A stretch of DNA of 43,118 nucleotides from a virus. This document shows, piece by piece, positions 30,301 to 32,902 of the stretch. Positions within the stretch are counted from its first letter, which is position 1; each line of letters opens with the position of its first letter. Where the stretch lies: positions 1 through 43,118 of IMG/VR virus record IMGVR_UViG_3300010885_005968; one strand, given 5' to 3'. The notes under the pieces are model-generated. The model saw only the letters and a program-made list of their open reading frames with translations. It made no database searches and was not told the origin of the DNA. A program made the translations under genes and the position numbers.

Positions 30301-32232
30301 TACATAGAAATTATAACTACTAATCCTAAAGTATCTCAAAATAGTTTTGGATTTAGGATCTTTAAAGATATGTTGAACAGGATCCAATACAAGAGGATGG
30401 ATAACAAGAAGACAGTAATCTTAACTAAAGATCTAAATTATTTCGATACTACGATTGAAGTTGATGACGGATCAATATTAGATTTACCCAATAGAAACAA
30501 TAACCTTCCTGGTGTAATCAACGTCAATTTTGAAAGAATTGAATATATGGTAAAAACTGGAAATGTATTAAGCCAATTACGTCGCGGCACATTAGGTACT
30601 GCTATTAATGTTCTAGTTCCTGCAGGAACAGCACTAACAAGTATGAGTTATAGTGACACTATTCCTTATACAGATAGTGAAATTAAAAATACATTTATCG
30701 CTGATACTGCAATATTAGAGAATATTGGAATACTATTAGGTACTAGCAGTGGAATAATATATGGTACAGAAATGATCGCTCCAGATCATGCTGTACCTGC
30801 TGTTATAACAATAAACAATATTGATATAGCATTTAATTTAGAAAGTGTCTATGCTGGTGGAATAGTTGCTAATAGGAATATAATTAAAAACGCCATTAAT
30901 TCATATACTAATATAACTGGAGTATCAGCTGATAGAGTTGTTAACATTGATCATCCTGCTGTTGACAATGATACAAAGGGTATTGATCTAATCCCAACAA
31001 AGATTAATATTTCTGTGATAGATTATGTAAGTACAACTAGCAATCATCCTTATCTAATTACATTCACTATCCCTGAACAGCCTATCGCATTATCTCTAGG
31101 CCAGGGTTATAGTATAACTGGTAGTTTAAACACGGATTATAACGGTACATATGAACTAGTTAGTTCAACAGTTAACGAAATAACATTGGCATATCCAATC
31201 GATCCAGGAACATACCTAAGTAAGATAAACATACGTTCATTTGCATCAAAAACTGGACAAGGTCCATATTTTGTTACATTTAACATACCTGTTTCTAACA
31301 CTGCTCCGACAACTGGTATAGCTTATAATATTGAAGGTAATATAAATCAGAAATATAATACTTCTTATTATTCTTCTACAATCATTGCTACTTCAAGCAC
31401 TGTTTCTACTATAACATTTAGATATCCAACAGATCCAGAAATTTATATCACAGATATAGTAGTAATTTCTAAACTTGATACAGTAGCAATGGGTCCTAAC
31501 AATACTGCACCATATCGTGTAACTTATAATATTACTCCTCAGGATATCGTTCCAGATACAGGAATCTATTATAATGTTGCTGGCGCTAAAGGTGTAACAG
31601 ATTATTCTATACAGTCAGAATTCCAAAATGTATCTTTCTACAACGGATTATATGTTGCAGTTGCTAGTACGCACACTACAATAACATTGGAATATCCAAC
31701 TGATCCTGGAATATTTGCAGGTGCTGCTACTGGTGCTGTAATTAGACTTAGTAGTTTAGGAAAAATAAGTTCAAATACTAAATTAAATAGAGATGCTCCT
31801 AGCACTATTATTGTAGGTAATTCATACATATTACCATTAAATTATGTACCAAGAGTTACTGAGTCAACTGTAGCTGTAGATAATACTTGGTACAGAGAAA
31901 CTATTCCTACATCATATGGTCAGAATGACGAAATGGAAGTATTTGTAAATGGCATTAGGATGAACAAAGCACCATTACTTGTGTACGACCAAACACTAGC
32001 ACAAGATAGTTACAATGGTGCAGGTGACCGACAAATTGAAGCAGACTATAGTGTTAATGGTGTTGATAGTGCAATACGATTTACAAATGTTCCAACTCCG
32101 GGTTCAACTATTAAAATAGTGGTTAGAAAAGGTACTACTTGGTATAAACTAGGTGAGACAGTACCTTTTGCATTTAGTGAAAGTAGGGTTGCTAAGTTCA
32201 TTACATCAACTTCGGTTGATTTACCTAAATAA
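15400..32232 (+). CDS. Giant modular baseplate wedge protein in the gp7 position (5610 residues)
   Basis: A single open frame of 16.8 kb encodes a protein of roughly 0.6 MDa. The N-terminus (ARHLPRFFRSEQNEKFLAG, LDPLLQPGKLNRINAYVGRK, YSWDPGIDWDKFANFREYYW) matches the large marine T4-like structural protein that follows gp6, the slot of T4 gp7 (1032 residues). The C-terminus (DEMEVFVNGIRM, QDSYNGAGDRQIEADYSV) also matches that family. Between them lie a cupredoxin-like segment (about 194-267), six copies of an unnamed ~70-residue module, three chitin-binding-like modules, a probable seven-bladed propeller (about 2205-2999), a conserved core with HIGEVWWDISTIKYTWYEQG (about 3070), GxGY motifs, a LamG-like domain (4272-4439) and SQLRRGTLGTA (about 5060). 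TTGGAG precedes the ATG. Role as wedge scaffold is family knowledge; host-surface binding is inferred. Confidence 0.85.
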   Translation: MASNDEYPLPVTIDDQNKRQSARHLPRFFRSEQNEKFLAGALDPLLQPGKLNRINAYVGRKDIPNFKIDDNYLNDLTTTRQYYQLEPGFVYEDPKTGEPVWFSDYADYMNRLAYYGANTNNHAKLNSEEAYSWDPGIDWDKFANFREYYWLPIGPDPITIYGNQLATVSTFTVTAINEGDRFDYLFTPDGLTANPRLTLYRGNTYTFNINAKNKPFCIKVEPVIGNSYMYDAGVSKQNVDLGTITFTVPYEAPDLLYYIDNKDINSQGFIDIKDIDENTFLDIEAEILGKVHYTSTTGIRFIDGLKLKFIGNISPAKYSKGFWYVEGVGTSISLVNYADLESTPLTNDPTDLPFDLQPFDSVPFENANNYPNKKEYIVINRASKDRNPWTRNNRWFHIRVIELSATANNTVAAPDQTARAHRPIIEFLPDIKLYQNGWIAKQDVDLIDTTTTDVFSSVEGTLGYIVDGNPLLPGQRVLFTADVDPLVNGKIYTVGTITVNHIVIDFISAISTTEAPYKVTFTFDKLVTPPPVNVPYTITGNSNSNYNGLYNSISSTVSSITLVYPVNPGVFGTGITKGTYDNSGKRPQITLIPTTDSDPIEGEVVYAKFGSSYRGTSFYYDGSSWKVSQKKTISNQAPLFDMFDENKISFSDTITYPTTSFSGNRIFGYRIGLGANDTELGFPLYYRSIDNVGDIEFEFDLENTSWNYKNGNVLSTINSYQGFVRKYNLNGSFTYLNGWTQTLRPLYQKAVRVLEITQTTSQIAIDIFDKSALLGDINAQVYVNNVKRNDISRANINGVAYIKFATALNPGDLVVYKVQTTADKNARGYYEIPYNWQNNPFNETLGYFTLGEAIDHVRTIVENNPRFLGSFPGVSNLPSLGNVSKFGHRFLQHSGSFPLAAYLITDRRNNIIDALQWTATQYTQFKKEFLRIAGVGAYEGTISERVDQILLEFSKSKFIDRSPFYFSDIAPYKGFTQREYTVVDPRLPVFVIDSIFNPQTQTTRSVLVYVNEVQLVHLVDYTFSKTDAFVSILFPLHKNDKIVIKDYASTNGSYIPYTPSALGIYPSYTPTVFIDDTYQTPVKVIQGHDGSIVVAYNDYRDDLILELEKRIYNTRRVNYNNSIFNIHNVIGGYYRNNAVSAFFSRSDINNVLLPEFLKWNSIISQDYSSNYYFDEGDTFTYNYSNFFAPDGVTHLPGWWRAVYTYAYDTDRPHTHPWEMQGFTIKPVWWDTIYGKAPYTSENTVMWNAIEKGIINTPGYRRTESRYARMGLSKHLPVDSNGNLLSPLESNFVKDFALINAKGNYTFGDNAPVEAAWRRSSEYPFSVVKAMCVLCGSEFIGKMWDRFTIKRNIAGQIYNTNTGKRFNTADIVYPNTPLGNPLDPNVARSMSCGLANIIDDYVFSINAVTLDTYKEVVSGLNIKLSHRLGAFSAKDKLNVLLDSRSPNASGTVFLPQDNYQIFYNQSSPVASVVYSGVLVEKITYQNTSLINPMVGYKISGYDKKYGVFQIFPALENKNDSVFNVGGVTDTFSTWTSGQYYTKDYVVKNENSYYKALVANTASDSFTTDINKWVKLSSLPITGGTRALRRTKFSDTVKTIPYGTVLPNIQAVVDFLLGYQERLKSVGFKFDDFNKELGVTLDWETSAKEFMFWSLQNWTPGAVITLSPSATNLQFTPVITASIDDFSSTAFEYSMLKADGTPLRLNAINIHRIGNGFTAKPTNASDGIYFVRANLIQREHVLLLDNESDFQDIVYEKVSGYRQGRVKLIGFKTSNWDGGYTTPGFMYDSAVINPWQPFIDYNLGDIVSYKNNNYVAITNVAGSTEFDFVNWKQQEKVLPAGLVPNWDYRIEQFRDFYDLNASIFDVNQKKLARHLIGYQDRPYLDNIIIDDVAQFKFYQGYIKEKGTFNSITKLFDVLRSSGFSTANLYEDWAFKVGDYGASAAYTEIEFPLDEKKFLHNPQDVVLTPDLEYQNDLSIYNVSSAMIPIKPYDYNSKPFPVQDIDSDQTNYGIFKYQVAGYVRSDDVDHVIYNRAALLNYDITQFRNGDKIWLGYTENNDWDVLEYIVLDMSIKTWTVDFVTNSHIYLYCDTTLDLARGDIISVSNLGLIDGSYIIQNVSDNIITIYTLSTLATIPNLVTSGVVHILKSVRYKNLTSVSTKIYNKFDIVGEKLWIDQDLSKNWLVLENTNAFFNIKGTGKSDEILPYNKYEGQKYGYDIKISADNLCMIVSAPYGDINNQNLDKGKGIVVVYRRPNNLSSWNFSQILKIPRDYTVASAIPPNEKFGISLAISDDAKMIAVGTAYASYLQSFYRGVFNEYTSYYKNDIVKYNDGTATFLFKAKVNIVGSGSSFIYEKWDLVESYLGDPAGGIRLELSYTSKTTHGSGYWVTFSIPLQTLAPPANGANYTVSGNTNNNYNGTFVAVATTTTSLTLNYPTNPGTYGTSTITQAKYSSGFDKQGIVTIFEYDETVRNYVSSTVMGSYDPSENEYFGHTLKFSKDSATGDVLLFASSNDYSYDKFTKQVIETAINSKELHLNNVTGIKIGHEVHGYKDPVTKEYVNLLVTHINTNSNKITVDQYVKITSGLSLDFIFDRVGRMQVLRLINDSNPRWVFNSIQPFVALPSNRGSFPLSAFNIISRAQYGYSFDCSPDLTTLVVSAPFLGSGVVYIFEISKQEYKTNLNLGTVAYYSFRLTQVINSDTFIDDNVNNLVGGYLSNGDGFGYQVVLNNNTLLVSAPNNSSKGTHNGALFNFKLNTETNLYQLQEVIIPPTTNTYAYERFGTSLSINPQGNVLVVGAKGGPSVLDTTFDSYAKGLYNDYLINLTAVTSISENNYIEFSIPFQDTAPLVDIIYSISGNDNEWFNHNFIATDSTQTSITFKFDYDPGSFGTGNTVATNPNLGYVLDPNSTSITPTTFDNNSTKFYDQIPFTGAVYVYNRFDNNFIYADRLTPTDSLSANDDFGFSLFASENCVAIGTPNRTFAGVPYGSAFIFNYDTTSWQKLREATPLVSIDKFKKSFYYNTATNKLIGNLDLYDPAKGRIPAIADQEIKYQTYYDPAVYQYHGDNTLATNTDQVWTDTHIGEVWWDISTIKYTWYEQGDATYRNLQWGQMFPGSVVNVYEWVESKYLPSKYATIADTGAGLAAGISGTPKDTTDVTYSTKTKYDKISGIVTTLYYFWVSNRTIVPPFMNRKLSANDIANLISDPKSQGYRTVSITSENSLSLTNVKPKLIGKNVSLNLQFYEVDNTDLAIHREYVLITNGDKNTVIPELLENKWFDSLIGSDVVGNSVPDSKLSLRQRYGNLISPRQSWFVNRVEALKQNIEYINSVLQDYNLSNNVNLTNLKKQDLPPSLESGEIDVIIDTVEELKYVGTNGLITSQLSLILKDGKLLDCYIDNPGYGYGKNRVYQSVEGANGIEPVLWYGPTCKIVGTTGSGGEIQTVIDSYGSIVSAKITKRGQGYNSILGPTGTDIGTTVVVRDFTVLVSSDSEANNGWSIHTWSFVNDVEAERYRVAIQSSLSLLNQNFLKNWLRIKTQSYNVANYWKFVDWYASGYTAQSDVKYIINHTSDLATLTSNVGDLIKITNAGLGAWLLMVKIANTGDPDFTIDYQVVGQQNATIQLLSSLYNYNSDLGYDENYSFDLDLYDSNPTTELRIILESIRDDIFVGNLRIEYVNLFFNTIHYILSEQHFTDWFFKTSFLKMSQIVGNLNQNPTFQTDPLADYESYIEEVKPYKTKVREFISSYQGYDYSHNTVSDFDLPSHYNPETKKLEAVDQYSTYINTYPWANWLENHTYQVTDIVINQTGSGYIYRPVVVISPPVANAIVWIKATVLNENTYISFNHNYYITTSAGTTGTVPPTHTKGSVLNGTVMFTYVATDATASAYIASGVLAEIVLDNPGYGFLSSPIVTIRGGNNSVGFVPATATAFIGNSKVRSMTLKMKFDRYQKNYYVENFRYTDTFEVTTLQSSFKLTYAPELAKTKFAITVDNIEYYGSQFSISVTQELHDTYSSMVGTVKFSEAIEGIRLSNGAIQPRTVVISYYKNIGIYGAADRINYAYAPTSGQYGKDLSQLMTGIDYGGVEFTSIAFDIVGGWDVLPWDISSWDTIVTMNDDYVIKFNNDSELTNSFMLPYTPESGDIINVYIILKGQTDTVRVDTTDYPVDYGIAIYGHPFHSMTGTFDKTTSIVLNSLVYSATISYPTRYNAITNITTIYIDIFTNYGIETYYEFPQPLAGWFIDSNPISFDAIRHNYNTWSIQLRGNYELDFELNATYDLEPPEEDYIEITDTESNLFNFGHDDFTIEFFVKPFKEPTENNTPILSIGEALPGKHIVIGQNINGNGVGFNIPFNDNISDEYTGFTNLPLDTWTHLALVRKNSVVYFFIDGVLQETIDQPSFNFTATDTLLIGTGMQDSDGFFRGSISNLRILKGNGLYTVNFAVPHLPLTAIANNTSLLVLNSEILTASFIGDGIENTINLELLGYLNPGDQLIFRKSTSDGTILPNDQSLLDSLISGGDLGYASARGIDPDEIIIDGDEFVSADTSGGPEELVQGHIVDTVDIKVYDAPPTGGPKITISNYIGDGTTSSFPIGTLPPTKDSVVVFVNKLYQTSTSVDFLNKTVSILDDGQNPNPPSLSSKVTILTIDTAGYDILSREVYIGDAETTDFVTKARYTANNVSVYILIDGIESPASVVTSNIDNPNAGNVVVRLKEPPAVNSLIQIMVFRGIIQKYSKTSNEIIPVSASNVYRLTRVPGNALPLSAYVWVIVTYSVNGVKKQDFLRAPDYENFTYPNPIILDSLRYSAHTLELGSVNVYKNNIKLLEIRDYIFDNMNNQIHLTAGTAVSGDKIIIEILRDHDFEISDSTLVITKNYNLLNKDSIILTTFTNHDQWDIVRENKEFTFTNGYESVSYDITQYDTFGTSINTSGIFNLPRTVSDKSAVLVSITRELLTPDVDYVVLDNMKQIKVILPDILTKKDYIEIITTNPKVSQNSFGFRIFKDMLNRIQYKRMDNKKTVILTKDLNYFDTTIEVDDGSILDLPNRNNNLPGVINVNFERIEYMVKTGNVLSQLRRGTLGTAINVLVPAGTALTSMSYSDTIPYTDSEIKNTFIADTAILENIGILLGTSSGIIYGTEMIAPDHAVPAVITINNIDIAFNLESVYAGGIVANRNIIKNAINSYTNITGVSADRVVNIDHPAVDNDTKGIDLIPTKINISVIDYVSTTSNHPYLITFTIPEQPIALSLGQGYSITGSLNTDYNGTYELVSSTVNEITLAYPIDPGTYLSKINIRSFASKTGQGPYFVTFNIPVSNTAPTTGIAYNIEGNINQKYNTSYYSSTIIATSSTVSTITFRYPTDPEIYITDIVVISKLDTVAMGPNNTAPYRVTYNITPQDIVPDTGIYYNVAGAKGVTDYSIQSEFQNVSFYNGLYVAVASTHTTITLEYPTDPGIFAGAATGAVIRLSSLGKISSNTKLNRDAPSTIIVGNSYILPLNYVPRVTESTVAVDNTWYRETIPTSYGQNDEMEVFVNGIRMNKAPLLVYDQTLAQDSYNGAGDRQIEADYSVNGVDSAIRFTNVPTPGSTIKIVVRKGTTWYKLGETVPFAFSESRVAKFITSTSVDLPK
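15979..16200 (+). other. Cupredoxin-like segment in the giant protein
   Basis: Residues about 194-267 read LTLYRGNTYTFNIN, then KPFCIKVE, YDAGVSKQNVDLGTITFTVP and PDLLYYID. This is the layout of a domain common in marine phage tail proteins that looks like a cupredoxin fold. The Cys/His copper ligands of true cupredoxins are not evident. The fold assignment is from pattern only. Confidence 0.4.
16942..17142 (+). repeat. Module copy 1 (residues 515-581)
   Basis: First copy of a roughly 70-residue module with the pattern (P)YxVTF...P, YxIxGNxNxxYNGxY, then S-T/I-T-L-x-YPxxPGxxG. Here it reads APYKVTFTFD, YTITGNSNSNYNGLY, TLVYPVNPGVFGTG. It looks like a small beta-rich domain that I cannot name. 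It precedes a conserved segment with QAPLFDMFDENKISFSD. Confidence 0.75.
19981..20136 (+). other. Chitin-binding-like module 1 in the giant protein
   Basis: Residues 1528-1579 follow the CBM5/12-type pattern of Trp, Y-x-x-x-D-x-V, Y-Y-K-A and a final W: STWTSGQYYTKDYVVK, then SYYKALVANT and NKWVKL. Such modules bind polysaccharide in bacterial enzymes and occur in phage tails. Binding here is inferred from pattern only. Confidence 0.5.
20761..20910 (+). other. Chitin-binding-like module 2 in the giant protein
   Basis: Residues 1788-1837 show NPWQPFIDYNLGDIVSYKNN, NYVAITNV and NWKQQ, the clearest match to the W...Y..GDIV.Y...Y.A....W pattern of CBM5/12. Aromatic residues expected on the binding face are present. 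Confidence 0.55.
22321..22485 (+). other. Chitin-binding-like module 3, inserted in propeller blade 2
   Basis: Residues 2308-2362 read FNEYTSYYKNDIVKYNDG, FLFKAKVNIV and YEKWDLVE, again the Y-x-x-x-D-I-V-x-Y ... K-A ... W pattern. It sits between the inner and outer strands of blade 2, just before module copy 2. Confidence 0.45.
22537..22752 (+). repeat. Module copy 2 (residues 2380-2451), inserted in propeller blade 2
   Basis: It reads GSGYWVTFSIP, YTVSGNTNNNYNGTF and SLTLNYPTNPGTYGTS. Blade 2 strands FGISLAIS...IAVG lie before it and GIVTIFEY after it, so the module decorates a propeller loop. Confidence 0.75.
23869..24075 (+). repeat. Module copy 3 (residues 2824-2892), inserted in propeller blade 6
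   Basis: This is a more diverged copy: NNYIEFSIPFQDTAP, YSISGNDNEWFNHNF and SITFKFDYDPGSFGTG. It falls between LVVGAKGG and GAVYVYNR of blade 6. The YNG core is changed to FNH. Confidence 0.65.
25570..27120 (+). repeat. GxGY-type motifs in the giant protein (four copies)
   Basis: Four segments share a G-x-G-Y/F turn followed by a P-x-V-x-I-type strand or an equivalent: DNPGYGYGKNRVY (about 25570), KRGQGYNS (about 25750), TGSGYIYRPVVVIS (about 26794) and DNPGYGFLSSPIVTIRGG (27070-27120). The motif recurs widely in phage tail and fibre proteins, probably as short beta-repeats. Function is unknown. Confidence 0.5.
28213..28716 (+). other. LamG-like (concanavalin-type jelly-roll) domain in the giant protein
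   Basis: Residues 4272-4439 show the pattern of phage LamG/concanavalin domains: FNFGHDDFTIEFFVKP, then TWTHLALVRKNSVVYFFIDG, LLIGTG, and FFRGSISNLRILKG. Such domains often bind glycans or stabilise fibres. The W-T-H-x-A-L-x-R and F-x-G-x-I-S-N-L-R-I motifs make this the most confident sub-domain call. Confidence 0.8.
31036..31245 (+). repeat. Module copy 4 (residues 5213-5282)
   Basis: It reads HPYLITFTIPEQP, YSITGSLNTDYNGTY and EITLAYPIDPGTY. It is the first of three back-to-back copies just before the conserved C-terminus. Confidence 0.75.
31246..31479 (+). repeat. Module copy 5 (residues 5283-5360)
   Basis: It reads SKTGQGPYFVTFNIP, YNIEGNINQKYNTSY and TITFRYPTDPEIY. Its opening is very close to copy 7 in the tail fibre at 34321 (SKTGSGPYFVTF), the closest pairing between the two genes. 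Confidence 0.75.
31480..31758 (+). repeat. Module copy 6 (residues 5361-5453)
   Basis: It reads TAPYRVTYNITPQ, YYNVAGAKGVTDY, then SFYNGLYVAVAST and TTITLEYPTDPGIF. It is longer than the others owing to about 15 extra residues between the G and YNG elements. Confidence 0.7.
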
Positions 32233-32235
32233 ATA
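32228..32235 (+). promoter_or_regulatory. Weak late promoter candidate before the 217-aa gene
   Basis: AATAAATA matches the NATAAATA pattern and overlaps the end of the giant gene. Only 13 bases separate it from the next ATG (32249), so a transcript starting here would have almost no leader and might lose the GAGAG ribosome binding site. The match may simply be chance in lysine-stop codons. Confidence 0.25.
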
Positions 32236-32248
32236 AAGAGAGTGATAA

Positions 32249-32902
32249 ATGGATAAGAAAAAAGTTAATCAACAGGATCAGGACAAGAAAATGACCAGGA
32301 AACCAGATGAAAAAGGCGCCTTTAATATTGAAGGACATATCAAGATTTTCGATCCCGAAAGTGGTCAGGTCTTTGTTAACAAGAGAAATGCTATCCATTA
32401 TGAAAATATAAGCATAGCTCTAGCAGCAAGCCTGTCTAATCAGGGCACGAGTTATATCTATCAAATGGCATTTGGTAATGGTGGAACATATGTTGATCCG
32501 ACTGGAATTATAACTTATCTCACACCGAATACTGTTGGTGCTAACAGCAGTCTTTATAATCAAACCTTTGTTAAAGTTGTTGACGGTAACAGCGTTGCAA
32601 ATTTAGATCCATTGAGAAATAACATACAAACAATGCATACTACAGGTAATAACTATACTGATTTGATAGTATCTTGTTTACTAGATTACGGCGAGCCTAC
32701 TGGACAAGGAGCATTTGATAATGCAACTGGTCTAAATGATTTGTATACTTTTGATGAACTAGGACTAGTAGGATACAATCCTAACGGTGATGGAAAATTA
32801 TTAACTCACGTTCTATTTCATCCAGTGCAAAAAAGTTTGAATAGGTTATTACAGATTGATTATACTGTTCGTATACAAAGCTTATCGGGGTATAGTGCAT
32901 AA
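32249..32902 (+). CDS. Conserved marine T4-like virion protein in the gp8 position
   Basis: This 217-residue protein resembles a structural protein that follows the large gp7-slot protein in marine T4-like phages. Hallmarks are EGHIKIFDPESGQVFVNKRN, AIHYENISIALA, QMAFGNGGTYVDPTGIITYL, DLIVSCLLDYGEP, FDELGL and LLTHVLFHPVQKSLNRLLQI. No clear similarity to T4 gp8 (334 residues) is visible, so only the position suggests that role; it could also connect the fibres. The first 25 residues are highly charged and probably disordered. The TAA overlaps the next ATG (TAATG), coupling it to the first fibre gene. Confidence 0.75.
   Translation: MDKKKVNQQDQDKKMTRKPDEKGAFNIEGHIKIFDPESGQVFVNKRNAIHYENISIALAASLSNQGTSYIYQMAFGNGGTYVDPTGIITYLTPNTVGANSSLYNQTFVKVVDGNSVANLDPLRNNIQTMHTTGNNYTDLIVSCLLDYGEPTGQGAFDNATGLNDLYTFDELGLVGYNPNGDGKLLTHVLFHPVQKSLNRLLQIDYTVRIQSLSGYSA

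Noticed and set aside
16942-31758. DNA-level repeats or a CRISPR-like array
   Set aside because: The copies are protein-level modules with diverged DNA and irregular spacing; no short identical direct repeats with spacers were seen.
15400-32232. The giant frame as an assembly artefact or fusion of separate genes
   Set aside because: It is one continuous frame with matching gp7-slot N- and C-terminal ends, even composition, and no internal ribosome-binding-site-plus-start junction that I noticed.
32244-32251. GATAAATG as a second late promoter for the 217-aa gene
   Set aside because: It contains the start codon itself, so it could not drive a translatable leader.
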